NCBI RefSeq assembly: GCF_000305495.1
Contig: NZ_AJTN02000230.1
Coordinates: 1 to 64,000, forward strand
DNA from: Peribacillus psychrosaccharolyticus ATCC 23296
Lineage (GTDB): Bacteria; Bacillota; Bacilli; Bacillales; DSM-1321
Length of the DNA: 64,000 nt
Reading direction: 5' to 3'
Shown: in pieces, positions 20,937 to 31,693 of the stretch
How the letters are laid out: every line of letters starts with the position of its first letter
Position numbering within the stretch: the stretch's first letter is position 1
Program-made: the position numbers and the translations under genes
Notes under the pieces: generated by a model
Told to the model about the DNA's origin: nothing
The model's database searches: none
Seen by the model: only the letters and a program-made list of their open reading frames with translations

Positions 20937-21695
20937 ATGCTTACGAAACGAATTATACCCTGTCTTGACGTTAAGGAAGGGCGAGTGGTAAAAGGTGTCC
21001 AATTTGTTTCGTTACGCGATGCAGGTGACCCAGTGGAACTTGCTGCCTTTTATGACCGGGAAGGTGCAGACGAATTGGTCTTTCTAGATATCTCAGCTTC
21101 CCATGAGGGCCGTGAAACCATGGTTGATGTGGTGAAAGAGGTAGCAGGAAGTCTTGCCATCCCTTTTACAGTAGGGGGAGGCATTAATACGCTTGAAGAT
21201 ATGAAACGGTTGCTGAGGGCTGGTGCCGATAAAGTATCGTTAAATACAGCTGCAGTCTTACGGCCAGAGTTAATCACTGAAGGAGCCGATTATTTTGGTT
21301 CACAGTGTATCGTCATTGCCATCGACGCCCGTTATGATCCAGATATTAACACGTGGAGAGTATACACACATGGAGGACGGAAGCCAACTGAACGTACTGC
21401 CATTGAATGGGCAGTTGAAGCGGTCAGTCGTGGAGCTGGTGAAATCCTATTAACGAGCATGGATTGTGATGGTGAGAAAAGCGGATTTCATATTGAATTG
21501 ACACAAGCCATATCAGAGGCGGTATCCGTACCGGTTATTGCATCCGGCGGGGCAGGAAACGCTGAACATTTTCAAGAGGTATTTGAAGAGGGGAAAGCAG
21601 ATGCAGCACTTGCCGCTTCAATTTTTCACTATAAAGAGACATCAGTAAAAGAAGTAAAAACGTTTCTAAAAAAACAGGGAGTGGTTGTACGATGA
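20937..21695 (+). CDS. hisF: Imidazole glycerol phosphate synthase, cyclase subunit
   Basis: TIM-barrel cyclase that uses ammonia from HisH to make imidazoleglycerol phosphate and AICAR, the latter returning to purine synthesis. 252 residues; catalytic Asp in [14 protein letters not shown] and [12 protein letters not shown], phosphate loops FTVGGGIN and IASGGAGN. Overlaps hisI by 4 bases. Confidence 0.97.
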   Translation: MLTKRIIPCLDVKEGRVVKGVQFVSLRDAGDPVELAAFYDREGADELVFLDISASHEGRETMVDVVKEVAGSLAIPFTVGGGINTLEDMKRLLRAGADKVSLNTAAVLRPELITEGADYFGSQCIVIAIDARYDPDINTWRVYTHGGRKPTERTAIEWAVEAVSRGAGEILLTSMDCDGEKSGFHIELTQAISEAVSVPVIASGGAGNAEHFQEVFEEGKADAALAASIFHYKETSVKEVKTFLKKQGVVVR

Positions 21696-22324
21696 ATATA
21701 GAAAAAATTGCTTTTGACGAAAAAGGGTTAGTACCAGCAATTATTCAGGATACTAATACAGGCGAGGTTTTAACACTTGCCTATATGAATCAAGAGTCGC
21801 TTAAGCTTTCCATTGAAAAAGGAGAAACTTGGTTCTTTAGCCGTTCTCGGAACGAGCTTTGGCATAAAGGAGAAACAAGCGGCAATACACAGAAAATTAA
21901 ACAGATTAATTACGACTGTGACCAAGATGCCTTAGTGGTGAAGGTTATACCTGAAGGACCAGCTTGTCACACAGGGACAACAAGCTGCTTCTCTGAGACA
22001 TTATTTGAAGCGGAGGGATCCTCTTCTAAAACGCCGGCATCCTTCTTGTTTGATCTTGAATCAGTAGTTGCTGAAAGAAAATCAACGATGCCTGAGGGAT
22101 CATATACCACCTATTTATTTAATGAAGGGGTAGATAAAATCCTCAAAAAGGTTGGAGAGGAAGCTTCTGAGGTCATCATAGCAGCGAAAAATCGCAATCA
22201 TGAAGAACTTAGTCTGGAATCGGCTGATTTACTCTATCACCTAATTGTGTTATTCCAAGAGCAGGAGCTGCCGTTACAAGCAGTCTTAGATGTCTTGAAG
22301 GAAAGACACGCGAAAAAAGATTAA
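21692..22324 (+). CDS. hisI: Bifunctional PR-AMP cyclohydrolase / PR-ATP pyrophosphohydrolase
   Basis: Carries out the second and third steps of histidine synthesis in one protein (HisIE fusion, 210 residues). Cyclohydrolase domain about 1-115: [28 protein letters not shown], metal-binding [11 protein letters not shown] and CHTGTTSCF. Pyrophosphohydrolase domain about 120-210: [24 protein letters not shown] and ESADLLYHL. Last gene of the operon, ending at a terminator. Confidence 0.97.
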   Translation: MNIEKIAFDEKGLVPAIIQDTNTGEVLTLAYMNQESLKLSIEKGETWFFSRSRNELWHKGETSGNTQKIKQINYDCDQDALVVKVIPEGPACHTGTTSCFSETLFEAEGSSSKTPASFLFDLESVVAERKSTMPEGSYTTYLFNEGVDKILKKVGEEASEVIIAAKNRNHEELSLESADLLYHLIVLFQEQELPLQAVLDVLKERHAKKD

Positions 22325-22333
22325 TACATGAAT

Positions 22334-22365
22334 AAAAGGAGTCCGCTATGGCGGACTCCTTTTTT
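22334..22365. terminator. Terminator between his operon and convergent PAP2 gene
   Basis: Stem AAGGAGTCCGC / GCGGACTCCTT with a TAT loop, A run on one side and T run on the other, usable in both directions. Confidence 0.92.
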
Positions 22366-22369
22366 GTGA

Positions 22370-23044
22370 TTATAGTTTCATCGTTACACCAGATTGTTGA
22401 AGTTTTTTTGCTCTTTTTTTATTTGATCCTCTAGCAAAACTCCATTGCACTTTGAAAAATAATACATTCAAAATGACGGTTAATATGATGGAACCAAGTA
22501 AATCATACACAACATGTTGTTTTACAAATAATGTTGACATTATAATTATAGCGCCTATGATATGAATGAGTGACTTTTGGAAGAAATTAGTTTTTTTGAT
22601 TTGTAAGAAGGCAAGCATGACGATACTTGTTGTCAGGACATGAATGCTTGGAAAGCAATTAACAGGCTCATCATTTCTAAATATCAAAGCTGTTAACGTT
22701 GTGAAAATAGAATCCCCTTCTAGTGCGGGTCTAGGAACCGTTGTCTGGTAAAAATAATAAATAATAAAACAAATAACTTCTCCTGCAGCAATCATAAGCA
22801 GGGTTTTCCAATAAACAATTCGGTCCATAAACCAAAAAAAGAAGATGGCAAGGAACAAATAGGCGTACCAAGCAATGTATGGAATAATAAATACGGTTAA
22901 AAATGGAATGTAAGAATCTATCGGGGTTGAAAGTTCAATTGCTTCAGAGTTTCTTAGATTTAACCAACCATAAAATATTCCAAGAACCGGAAAAATCGCG
23001 AAGCCTAATAAATCAATTATTTTCCCCCTGTTTTTTGTTGCCAT
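22370..23044 (-). CDS. PAP2-superfamily membrane phosphatase
   Basis: 224-residue integral membrane protein with about six membrane segments. PAP2 phosphatase motifs are visible: the Arg of TTVPRPALEGD, CFPSIHVLTT (motif 2, catalytic His) and KQHVVYDLLGS (motif 3, His and Asp). Likely hydrolyses a lipid phosphate or diphosphate on the outer membrane face; the substrate cannot be told and an inositolphosphotransferase-like role is possible. ATG 23044-23042 follows AAAGGAGAAGTAT. Lys/Arg-rich C-terminus. Not part of the canonical B. subtilis order, convergent with hisI. Confidence 0.82.
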   Translation of the reverse strand: MATKNRGKIIDLLGFAIFPVLGIFYGWLNLRNSEAIELSTPIDSYIPFLTVFIIPYIAWYAYLFLAIFFFWFMDRIVYWKTLLMIAAGEVICFIIYYFYQTTVPRPALEGDSIFTTLTALIFRNDEPVNCFPSIHVLTTSIVMLAFLQIKKTNFFQKSLIHIIGAIIIMSTLFVKQHVVYDLLGSIILTVILNVLFFKVQWSFARGSNKKRAKKLQQSGVTMKL

Positions 23045-23345
23045 ATACTTCTCCTTTAGATATTGATCTACTGTGGAATAAACAGCTTTCTACAGATTTT
23101 CATTCTGTTAATTATAGTACGTTAAAACCAGATTTTCGAAGAAAATAATTTTTCCAATTAAAAACATTCTCCTAACTAATGGCTATTTAACTGTATCATA
23201 GGTACTAGCAATCGATAAAGAAAAATGTCTGAAAGCTGTTGATTTTTACTAAATAAGCGCATGAATCGAACACTTGGGATAATACGCAAAACCTATAGAT
23301 TATGATATACTACTATAGCTAATCAACTTGTAGATGGAGGATTTC

Positions 23346-24848
23346 ATGAGTAAAGACTCTAAATTGGCTCAAACAGCCAAAATATTGACCTTTCACCCAA
23401 CTGGAGAATATTATTTCGCCAAGGGTTTAAAAGCATATAATAAACGTGAATTATATAAAGCAAAAAAGTATCTAGAACGTGCCATGGAGCTAGAACCAGA
23501 GGAGCCGGTTATTGTTTGCCAGCTGGCAATAACATGTACTGAAATTGGTGATTATGGCTATTCAAATAATCTACTGGAAAATATTCTTAACATTCTAGAT
23601 CCATATATGACAGAATGCCATTATTTTTTAGCTAATAACTATGCCCACCAGGGTATGTTTAAAGAAGCCTTTCTTCATGCGAGTACGTATCTTGAAAAGG
23701 AAGAAGACGGAGAGTTTAGTGAAGATGCAGAAGACCTGCTTGATCTAATCACTTTGGAATCAGATGAGACAGAAGAAAGCCTTACCCTTCAGGATGGGCT
23801 TATTGGCAAACAAGAACAAGCTCGGGAATATTTGGAGTCAGGTAATTTTCTTAAAGCTGTGGATGTTTTAAAGGAAACCATTAATGAATATGAAGATTAC
23901 TGGTCAGCTTATAATAATCTAGCACTCGCTTATTTTTATTTAGGACGAGTGGAAGAGGCTTATAATACATTAGAAGAAGTTATGACCAAAAGTCCAGGTA
24001 ATTTGCATGCCCTTTGTAACCTGCTTGTTTTCGATTACTATCAGCAAAAAAACGAAGAAGTGGATAAACTAGTGAACACCTTAGAGAAGGTACGTCCTAT
24101 TTTAATTGATCATCGTTTTAAGCTGGGTTCGACCTTTGCGTTAATTGGGAGACATGCACTTGCCTATAAATGGTTAAGACAGCTGCAAAAAGAAGGCTAT
24201 GAAGGCGACGGGAACTTTTATTACTGGCTCGCAGCATCAGGTTATGAGCTGGGATATGAGGACAGAGCGGAACAGGATTGGAAAAGAGTTGTGAAACTTG
24301 ACCCGGATAAAGCGGGGCATGAACCATGGTTAGAAGTAAATGCAGCGGTTAATGGATTTGAGCATCACCTTCCGTCGATTCTTAAACGTTTAGAAAGTGA
24401 ATTTAAAGAAGAGCGTTTATTTGCGATATTCTTAATCAAGAATTCTATTAAAAAACAAAGTCTCACTAAACACAAATTGTTTACGGATAATTCTCGTTTT
24501 TCTAAAATAGAAAAATCGTATCGATCACTGATTCTCAAGAATAATGAAAATCGTGCAGAAGATGCAGTAGATTTCGCTGATCAAACTGCGAATGTATTAT
24601 ATCAACACTTTAATCCGATTCAATTTAAAGAAGCTGGTTTGTTTTTAATGTGGTTCGCAGTCTTTATTGAAGCGGTGAAAGAAGAACAAAAACTGACTAA
24701 CCCAACAGGCTGGGCCGCAGCATGTGAATATATCTGGCATAAGCATGGGAATGTAAAACAAAGTCAAACAGAAATCGCTGAAAAGTATTCTATCTCGACA
24801 GCTACACTTTCTAAATACATCAAATTAGTTCAGGCGCTTATCATTTGA
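23346..24848 (+). CDS. yvcD: TPR-repeat protein (YvcD-like)
   Basis: 500-residue cytoplasmic protein built from tetratricopeptide repeats, presumably a protein-protein interaction scaffold; partner unknown. TPR-like helices are clear at about 20-60 (YYFAKGLKAYNKRELYKAKKY), 155-195 (AREYLESGNFLKAVDVL) and 195-230 (AYNNLALAYFYLGRVEEAY). The last 45 residues resemble a helix-turn-helix (QTEIAEKYSISTATLSKYIKL), so DNA binding is possible. ATG 23346 follows GATGGAGGATTTC. It stands between hisI and trxB as in B. subtilis. Confidence 0.82.
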   Translation: MSKDSKLAQTAKILTFHPTGEYYFAKGLKAYNKRELYKAKKYLERAMELEPEEPVIVCQLAITCTEIGDYGYSNNLLENILNILDPYMTECHYFLANNYAHQGMFKEAFLHASTYLEKEEDGEFSEDAEDLLDLITLESDETEESLTLQDGLIGKQEQAREYLESGNFLKAVDVLKETINEYEDYWSAYNNLALAYFYLGRVEEAYNTLEEVMTKSPGNLHALCNLLVFDYYQQKNEEVDKLVNTLEKVRPILIDHRFKLGSTFALIGRHALAYKWLRQLQKEGYEGDGNFYYWLAASGYELGYEDRAEQDWKRVVKLDPDKAGHEPWLEVNAAVNGFEHHLPSILKRLESEFKEERLFAIFLIKNSIKKQSLTKHKLFTDNSRFSKIEKSYRSLILKNNENRAEDAVDFADQTANVLYQHFNPIQFKEAGLFLMWFAVFIEAVKEEQKLTNPTGWAAACEYIWHKHGNVKQSQTEIAEKYSISTATLSKYIKLVQALII

Positions 24849-24939
24849 GCAGATATTTGGACGGAAAATTATTTGTTATATAGGATATGAGTATTAGGAA
24901 AAACTACAGCTAAGACAATTTTCTTTCACTGACATATAG

Positions 24940-25908
<969 letters not shown>

Positions 25909-26038
25909 ATCGCTTACGAAGACACTAAACATTAATATTTCGTAATCGTGTCTTAACTCAAGCGTAATGGTAGTGCAATATAAATTGTTTATAGTTAAGG
26001 TAGAAATTGACCCCCTTTTATAAAATATTATTTTTGCC

Positions 26039-26069
26039 GACACAGATGTTCCCCATCTGTGTCTTTTTT
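26039..26069 (+). terminator. Terminator after trxB
   Basis: GACACAGATG / CATCTGTGTC stem with TTCCC loop and seven T. Confidence 0.92.
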
Positions 26070-26258
26070 TGTCGGGATACTTCAATTGAAAACGAGAAAA
26101 ATCAGCAGAGGAGAGGTTGGAGGAAATTCCTAGTCGTTGTTCATTGTGGGTGTCTTTTAAAAATAGTATAATAAAGGAATCTAAAAATAATTTTTGAGGG
26201 CAGCGCCCAATTTGAATAAACGATTAGTTTTGAGGCATTTACAATTGAGGTGAAGAAT

Positions 26259-26717
26259 GTGCAGCGTGTGACCAATTGTGTACTAGTAAAAGATAATCAG
26301 CTGCTTTTATTAAAAAAGCCAAGACGCGGCTGGTGGGTAGCACCTGGCGGAAAAATGGAGCAAGGCGAGTCTGTCAGAGATGCTTGTATCCGAGAATATC
26401 GTGAAGAAACAGGCGTATATTTAAGAAACCCATCACTTAAAGGAATTTTTACTTTCATCATGAAAGAAGAAGATAAGGTATTATCTGAATGGATGATGTT
26501 TACTTTTTTCGCAACAGAATCTGATGGAGTCAACGTTGAGGTTTGTGAAGAGGGCGAACTTGCCTGGCATTCAACCGAAGAAATAAAGAATCTAGAAATG
26601 GCTGAAGGAGATTCACATATCCTGGATTACATGATTCATGGTACTGGGATTATCTATGGAACCTTCACATATACACCTGAATTCAAGCTTTTGTCCTATC
26701 GACTTGATCCAGGTTAA
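26259..26717 (+). CDS. yvcI: Nudix hydrolase YvcI
   Basis: Hydrolyses nucleoside diphosphates linked to another group; in vivo substrate unknown. The Nudix box GGKMEQGESVRDACIREYREETGV is complete except for ordinary substitutions. 152 residues from GTG 26259 (MQRVTNCVLV), which fits GAGGTG six bases upstream; GTG 26250 would start inside that ribosome site. The C-terminal GTFTYTPEFKLLSYRLDP is characteristic of the MutT-type proteins found next to rapZ in Firmicutes. First gene of the yvcI-rapZ-yvcK-whiA-crh cluster. Confidence 0.93.
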   Translation: MQRVTNCVLVKDNQLLLLKKPRRGWWVAPGGKMEQGESVRDACIREYREETGVYLRNPSLKGIFTFIMKEEDKVLSEWMMFTFFATESDGVNVEVCEEGELAWHSTEEIKNLEMAEGDSHILDYMIHGTGIIYGTFTYTPEFKLLSYRLDPG

Positions 26718-26754
26718 GAAAAGATAAAGAGATAGACACAAGGGGGTGCGGAGT

Positions 26755-27660
26755 ATGGCAAATGGGGATACAAATGAAACGCAATTAGTCGTGATTACAG
26801 GAATGTCTGGAGCAGGGAAAACAGTAGCCATCCAAAGCTTCGAAGATTTAGGTTTTTTTTGTGTAGATAATTTACCGCCAACATTACTGCCTAAATTTCT
26901 AGAGCTAATGAAAGATTCTGGAAATAAAATGAATAAAGTCGCGCTCGTAATGGATTTACGCGGCCGTGAATTTTTTGATTATCTATTTACAGCACTGGAT
27001 GATTTAGCTGCTGCTCCATGGATAACACCTCAGATTCTCTTTCTAGATGCAGATGACTCAGCACTTGTTCGCCGATACAAGGAAACAAGAAGAACTCATC
27101 CACTTGCTCCATCTGGATTACCACTTGAGGGCATTCAAATTGAACGAAGCATCTTAGATGAACTAAAGGGCAGAGCTCAGACTATTTATAATACGTCTAA
27201 GGTAAGCCCGCGAGAACTTCGTGAAAAAATTCTTACCGAATTTTCAGCGGATAAGAAGCCAATTTTCACACTCAATGTAACGTCATTTGGCTTTAAACAT
27301 GGTTTGCCGATTGATGCCGATTTAGTTTTCGATGTAAGATTCCTGCCAAATCCCTACTATATTGAACATATGCGTACGAAGACTGGTTTGGAAGATGAGG
27401 TTTCAAGCTATGTTTTAAAATGGAATGAGACACAGAAATTCTTAGAAAAACTGCTGGATTTACTTAATTTTATGCTGCCCCATTACAAACGCGAAGGAAA
27501 GTCTCAACTTGTCATTGCTATTGGATGTACGGGAGGACAGCATCGTTCGGTTGCATTAACAGAATACATTGCGGATTATTATAAAGATGATTATGAAACT
27601 CAGGTCTCACATCGTGATATCAAGTTAAAGGCTGGCAAGGTGAATAAAGATGACGAATAA
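26755..27660 (+). CDS. rapZ: RapZ/YvcJ nucleotide-binding protein
   Basis: P-loop protein of about 301 residues; Walker A GMSGAGKT near residue 16. In enteric bacteria RapZ binds small RNAs that control GlmS; the Bacillus YvcJ binds and hydrolyses GTP and ATP and affects competence. Conserved C-terminal [17 protein letters not shown] is present. ATG 26755 follows AAGGGGGTGCGGAGT. It overlaps yvcK by 11 bases. Which role applies here is not shown by sequence. Confidence 0.95.
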   Translation: MANGDTNETQLVVITGMSGAGKTVAIQSFEDLGFFCVDNLPPTLLPKFLELMKDSGNKMNKVALVMDLRGREFFDYLFTALDDLAAAPWITPQILFLDADDSALVRRYKETRRTHPLAPSGLPLEGIQIERSILDELKGRAQTIYNTSKVSPRELREKILTEFSADKKPIFTLNVTSFGFKHGLPIDADLVFDVRFLPNPYYIEHMRTKTGLEDEVSSYVLKWNETQKFLEKLLDLLNFMLPHYKREGKSQLVIAIGCTGGQHRSVALTEYIADYYKDDYETQVSHRDIKLKAGKVNKDDE

Positions 27661-28630
27661 TCAACCACAAGTAGTGGTTATTGGCGGAGGTACAGGACTT
27701 CCTGTTCTGCTCCGGGGACTAAAAAGTTATCCAGTAGACATTACGGCAATAGTAACGGTTGCAGACGATGGTGGAAGTTCAGGTAGACTCCGCAACGAGT
27801 TGGATATTCCTGCACCGGGCGATATTCGAAATGTACTTGCTGCTTTATCAGATGTGGAACCGCTTGTTGAACAGATGTTTCAGCATCGATTTGCCAGTAC
27901 TAATGAATTGTCCGGCCATTCCCTCGGGAACCTTCTGTTAGCTGCCATGACCTCTATTACCGGTGATTTTGTCCATGCGATTCAAGAAATGAGCAAAGTG
28001 TTGAATGTCCGAGGCAAGGTTCTTCCATCAGCGAACCAGAGTGTTGTTCTTCATGCAGAAATGGAGGACGGTTCAATTGTTTCTGGTGAATCAAAGATTC
28101 CGACTTCTGAAGAGAAGATTAAACGTGTCTTTTTAACACCAGAAAAAATTAAGCCGCTTAGAGAAACGATTCAAGCAATAAGACAGGCGGATTTAATAGT
28201 CATTGGCCCGGGAAGTTTATATACAAGTATTCTTCCAAACCTGCTGGTACCTGGAATTGGTGAAGAGGTCTGCAAATCAAAGGCAAAAAAAGTATATATC
28301 TGCAATTTAATGACTCAAGCTGGTGAAACACTTGATTACACGGCAAGTGACCATGTAAAAGCCATTTACAATCATATGGACTGTGATGCGATTGATAGTA
28401 TTTTAGTCAATAATCAGGATATACCGATTGAGGTACAGAACTTGTATAAAGAAGAATCAGCTAAGCCTGTCTTCTTTGACGTTGACGAACTCATCGATCT
28501 AAACCTGGAAATTGTACAAGGTGAAATCTTTAACTATGAGGAAAGTGCCATTCGCCATGATACAAAAAAAGTGGCTGGGTTACTTTATGGTATACTGCTT
28601 CAAGAAAGAAAAAGAAAGATTAAAAAATAA
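27650..28630 (+). CDS. yvcK: YvcK/MgfK gluconeogenesis factor
   Basis: UDP-sugar-binding protein of the CofD-like fold, needed for growth on gluconeogenic carbon sources and for proper peptidoglycan synthesis and cell shape in B. subtilis. 326 residues: N-terminal [17 protein letters not shown] and [25 protein letters not shown], and [17 protein letters not shown] in the middle. The start overlaps rapZ by 11 bases. Lys/Arg-rich C-terminal tail. Confidence 0.95.
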   Translation: MTNNQPQVVVIGGGTGLPVLLRGLKSYPVDITAIVTVADDGGSSGRLRNELDIPAPGDIRNVLAALSDVEPLVEQMFQHRFASTNELSGHSLGNLLLAAMTSITGDFVHAIQEMSKVLNVRGKVLPSANQSVVLHAEMEDGSIVSGESKIPTSEEKIKRVFLTPEKIKPLRETIQAIRQADLIVIGPGSLYTSILPNLLVPGIGEEVCKSKAKKVYICNLMTQAGETLDYTASDHVKAIYNHMDCDAIDSILVNNQDIPIEVQNLYKEESAKPVFFDVDELIDLNLEIVQGEIFNYEESAIRHDTKKVAGLLYGILLQERKRKIKK

Positions 28631-28708
28631 CGAAATCATATGTCTTGATACGGCTCTACTAGTGCAGTCGTCCATGCTTAATAGAATTCGGGCTGGAGGT
28701 GTAAATCC

Positions 28709-29665
28709 ATGTCTTTTGCTTCTGAAACAAAAAAGGAATTGACAACACTGGAAGGAAAAGATTGCTGTGACAAAGCGGAATTGTGTGCATTAATCAGGAT
28801 GAATGGTTCGATTTCTCTTTCAAATCGTAAGCTGGTTATTGATATACAAACTGAAAATGCGGCCATAGCTAGAAGGATTTATAGCTTATTGAAAAAAAGC
28901 TATGTTGTACAGATGGAGCTCCTCGTTCGTAAAAAGATGAAGCTCAAAAAGAACAATGTTTATATTGTCCGAATCTCTTCAAACGGCCAAGAAATCCTAA
29001 CTGATTTGCAAATTATTGGAGAAGGCTTTGAAATTCTTCATGGTGTATCACCAAAGCTAATTACAAAAAAATGTTGTAAACGAGCGTATTTACGAGGTGC
29101 TTTCCTCGCAGGCGGTTCTGTCAATAATCCAGAAACGTCATCCTATCATCTCGAAATATCGTCATTATATAAAGAACACAATGATACTCTTTGTGAGTTA
29201 ATGAATAAATTTGACTTAAAAGCTAAAACACTGGAACGGAAGAAAGGCTTTATTGTCTATTTAAAAGAGGCTGAAAAGATATCTGATTTCCTAACGATTG
29301 TGGGCGGACATTCAGCCTTATTACGTTTCGAGGATGTTAGGATTCTGCGTGATATGAGAAATTCAGTAAATCGTTTAGTCAATTGTGAAACGGCAAATTT
29401 AAATAAGACCATCGGTGCTTCTCTGCGTCAGGTTGAAAATATCCGCTATATTGAAAAGGAAGCTGGTCTCAATATTTTACCGGATAAGCTTCGTGAAATT
29501 GCCGAGCTTAGAGTGGCCTATCAAGATATTACGCTTAAAGAGCTGGGGGAAATGGTGTCCGGCGGAAATATAAGCAAATCGGGTATTAACCATCGATTAA
29601 GAAAGATAGATGAGATCGCTGATAAGTTACGAGGCGGAGAAGGACTCGCAAGCCAAAAAGCATAA
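28709..29665 (+). CDS. whiA: Sporulation/cell-division regulator WhiA
   Basis: DNA-binding protein with a degenerate LAGLIDADG homing-endonuclease fold (residues about 20-210, with [17 protein letters not shown]) and a C-terminal helix-turn-helix (about 225-310, [17 protein letters not shown]). 318 residues. In B. subtilis it influences cell division and chromosome segregation. ATG 28709 follows GGCTGGAGGTGTAAATCC. It lies between yvcK and crh as usual. Confidence 0.96.
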   Translation: MSFASETKKELTTLEGKDCCDKAELCALIRMNGSISLSNRKLVIDIQTENAAIARRIYSLLKKSYVVQMELLVRKKMKLKKNNVYIVRISSNGQEILTDLQIIGEGFEILHGVSPKLITKKCCKRAYLRGAFLAGGSVNNPETSSYHLEISSLYKEHNDTLCELMNKFDLKAKTLERKKGFIVYLKEAEKISDFLTIVGGHSALLRFEDVRILRDMRNSVNRLVNCETANLNKTIGASLRQVENIRYIEKEAGLNILPDKLREIAELRVAYQDITLKELGEMVSGGNISKSGINHRLRKIDEIADKLRGGEGLASQKA

Positions 29666-29689
29666 CAAAAATAGATAGGATGGGATTAG

Positions 29690-29947
29690 ATGGTTGTGAA
29701 ACAAGTAGAAGTTCTTCTGAAATCAGGTCTGCAAGCTAGACCAGCAGCGTTATTTGTCCAAGAAGCAACACGCTTTAACTCTGATGTATTTCTTGAAAAA
29801 GACGGAAAAAGAGTCAACGCTAAAAGCATAATGGGGTTAATGAGCCTGGCTGTCAGCTCAGGAGCTACCATCTCTCTAATCGCAGACGGCAAAGACGAAG
29901 AAGAAGCAATCTCTACTCTAAAAGCGTTTATTGAACAAGAAGGATGA
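29690..29947 (+). CDS. crh: Catabolite repression HPr-like protein Crh
   Basis: 85-residue HPr relative that acts only in regulation. The residue at the HPr active-site position 15 is Gln (SGLQARPAA) instead of His, so it cannot carry phosphate for sugar transport, while Ser46 (NAKSIMGLMSL) is kept for phosphorylation by HprK. Ser-P-Crh is a co-effector of CcpA and also binds other proteins under glycolytic conditions. Last gene of the yvcI-crh cluster, followed by a terminator. Confidence 0.97.
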   Translation: MVVKQVEVLLKSGLQARPAALFVQEATRFNSDVFLEKDGKRVNAKSIMGLMSLAVSSGATISLIADGKDEEEAISTLKAFIEQEG

Positions 29948-29953
29948 TAGTTG

Positions 29954-29992
29954 ACCACCATCTCTTACTGAAAGAGGATGGTGGTTTTTTTA
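29954..29992 (+). terminator. Terminator after crh
   Basis: ACCACCATC / GATGGTGGT stem followed by a run of T. Confidence 0.9.
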
Positions 29993-30062
29993 TATAGATA
30001 CGAAAATTGGGCTGATCAGCCAGCAACAGATTTTTGGCAGCTATCCAGGCAGAAAAGCTCTA

Positions 30063-30167
30063 GGGAAGAATAAATCGAAGTTCGGGCAGAATAATTGGCT
30101 GAACGGGCAGAATAAATTGAAGTTCGGGCAGAATGATTGGCGGGTAGGGAAGAATATGTGGGTTAAA
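30063..30167. repeat. Five 21-bp-phased units with core GGG[CA]AGAAT
   Basis: Cores start at 30063, 30084, 30105, 30126 and 30147, each exactly 21 bases after the last. The core is GGGAAGAAT (units 1 and 5) or GGGCAGAAT (units 2-4); the remaining 12 bases vary. It lies in the 390-bp gap between the convergent crh and clpP genes, 70 bases after the crh terminator. A later stretch at 30237-30262 (AAAAAAGAGTCAGCAATAAA) resembles the inter-array module after eno. No gene is visible in 29993-30293. Confidence 0.88.
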
Positions 30168-30293
30168 GATGACGAAAACCAGTAAAAAGAGCTTTTAAGC
30201 TTAGGGTTTTAAGAAAAGGAGTCTACCCAAAGCACACAAAAAAGAGTCAGCAATAAAAAAGAATGGCTGAACCGAAGAATTGTACCCATAAAT

Positions 30294-30325
30294 AAAAAAA
30301 GCACCGATATGTAGCTATCGGCGCT
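30294..30325 (-). terminator. Terminator of clpP
   Basis: On the minus strand GCGCCGAT / ATCGGTGC stem followed by seven T. Confidence 0.85.
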
Positions 30326-30335
30326 CTTAGGTAAC

Positions 30336-30950
30336 TTATTTATCTAACTTTTTTTCAACGTCTTCTGAGATGCTTCGAGTGATGACTTGGTCAATCAAAC
30401 CATATTCTACTGCTCTTTCAGCTGTCATGAAATTATCACGCTCGGTGTCTTTTTGAATGATTTCCATTGGTTGACCCGTACGTTCTGAAAGAATTTGATT
30501 TAGTTTATCACGCAAGTGAAGGATACGACGAGCCGCAATTTCAATCTCAGTTGCTTGACCTTGTGCTCCGCCAAGTGGTTGATGAATCATTACTTCACTA
30601 TTCGGAAGTGCAAAGCGCTTGCCTTTTTCACCCGCTGCGAGTAAGAAAGCACCCATTGATGCTGCCATACCGATACATACTGTTGATACATTTGGTTTAA
30701 TATATTGCATTGTATCGTAGATCGCCATACCGGAAGTGATACTGCCGCCAGGGCTGTTGATGTATAAAGTAATGTCTTTCTCAGGGTTTTCTGCTTCAAG
30801 GAATAGAAGCTGAGCAACAATTGAGTTAGAAACATTATCATCAATTGCACTTCCAAGCATAATGATACGATCTTTTAATAGGCGTGAATAAATATCGTAG
30901 GCACGCTCCCCGCGACTTGTTTGTTCAATAACTGTAGGAATTAAATTCAT
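30336..30950 (-). CDS. clpP: ATP-dependent Clp protease proteolytic subunit
   Basis: Serine peptidase forming the 14-subunit chamber that works with ClpX, ClpC or ClpE ATPases in protein quality control. 204 residues. Catalytic Ser in [12 protein letters not shown] and His in [10 protein letters not shown] are intact, and the C-terminal Asp lies near [12 protein letters not shown] 30950-30948 follows CCAAGGAGGAAGAAAGC. Control by CtsR is indicated by the operator at 31030-31046. The active-site His-containing segment and total length are standard. Confidence 0.98.
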   Translation of the reverse strand: MNLIPTVIEQTSRGERAYDIYSRLLKDRIIMLGSAIDDNVSNSIVAQLLFLEAENPEKDITLYINSPGGSITSGMAIYDTMQYIKPNVSTVCIGMAASMGAFLLAAGEKGKRFALPNSEVMIHQPLGGAQGQATEIEIAARRILHLRDKLNQILSERTGQPMEIIQKDTERDNFMTAERAVEYGLIDQVITRSISEDVEKKLDK

Positions 30951-31015
30951 GCTTTCTTCCTCCTTGGTTTTAACGAGTAATTTAGGTTCCTGGCAAGGAA
31001 ATCCTTTATGTATGT

Positions 31016-31046
31016 ATGATACACTTTTTGGTCAATATAGGTCAAA
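31016..31046 (-). promoter_or_regulatory. clpP promoter with overlapping CtsR operator
   Basis: On the plus strand 31030-31046 reads GGTCAAT-ATA-GGTCAAA, the tandem heptad spaced by three bases that CtsR recognises, with one mismatch. On the minus strand the second heptad supplies the -35 TTGACC (31045-31040) and TATCAT at 31021-31016 is the -10, spacer 18. CtsR would therefore occlude the -35 region, so heat or protein stress should induce clpP. Confidence 0.85.
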
Positions 31047-31194
31047 CAAAACAGCCTTTATTTTCCCTATATTGTTCGACAATAACCTTACTAGCTATTC
31101 CTGTATTTCTATGTAGAAAAAATAGCCGTTTAACGGATATGAATTCCTTTATACATAATACCCATGTCTGGATTATTTAAAACGTGCTTTCCTC

Positions 31195-31223
31195 TTGCAA
31201 ACTTACCTGTTCTAGCATATAAT
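31195..31223 (+). promoter_or_regulatory. Sigma-A promoter of tRNA-Arg
   Basis: TTGCAA at 31195-31200, 17-base spacer and a perfect TATAAT at 31218-31223, 24 bases before the mature tRNA. Confidence 0.8.
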
Positions 31224-31247
31224 TAATCTCGTTGTTGAATTTATAAA

Positions 31248-31319
31248 GCCCTCGTAGTGCAACGGATAGCACGCAAGCCTCCGAAGCTTGAAATGCAGGT
31301 TCGATTCCTGCCGAGGGCA
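31248..31319 (+). tRNA. tRNA-Arg (anticodon CCG)
   Basis: 72-nt cloverleaf. Acceptor stem GCCCTCG / CGAGGGC, D stem GTGC / GCAC, anticodon stem CAAGC / GCTTG with loop CTCCGAA giving anticodon CCG, T arm GCAGG-TTCGATT-CCTGC. CCA is not encoded. It has its own promoter upstream and a terminator downstream and lies between clpP and rpoN as in B. subtilis. Confidence 0.95.
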
Positions 31320-31359
31320 TCAGTTTCATTATGCTGTTGCATAATGGCATACATAGTGA

Positions 31360-31398
31360 AAGCCTCTTTCCAAATGGAAGGGGCTTTTTCTTATTTTT
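31360..31398 (+). terminator. Terminator of tRNA-Arg
   Basis: AAGCCTCTTTCC / GGAAGGGGCTT imperfect stem with AAAT loop and T-rich tail. Confidence 0.75.
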
Positions 31399-31617
31399 CT
31401 GATGTTCCTTAACTTTAAATTGTCATTTTTTAGTTCTATCGTATTTCTATATAAAAGAAAAAAAGTAAGAATAAAAATGAAAAATATTGTAAAATCAGCT
31501 CAAGGGGAAAACGATGACTTAAAATGATGTGGAGGGTCTTCTTTTTGTATTATAATGATCGTCGTCTGCATATAAAATAGAAATAACCTTGTTAACCGGA
31601 GTTAGTTATCATAAAAA

Positions 31618-31631
31618 CGTAAGCGTTTTCA
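31618..31631. promoter_or_regulatory. Candidate CcpA cre site upstream of rpoN
   Basis: CGTAAGCGTTTTCA matches the cre consensus TGWAANCGNTNWCA at all positions but the first. CcpA repression of sigL is known in B. subtilis, which supports the call. The rest of 31399-31690 shows no gene. Confidence 0.6.
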
Positions 31632-31693
31632 ATGATATTGCTATTCTGTTTTCTTTTGTTGTTGCAAAATTGAGGGAATGGAGGTCATAATGA

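Noticed and set aside
30063-30167. Heptapeptide repeat protein (G-[KQ]-N plus four residues) encoded by the 21-bp array
   Set aside because: The frame is open here but has no start or ribosome site, and the sister arrays after eno have stop codons such as AATTAA in the same frame.
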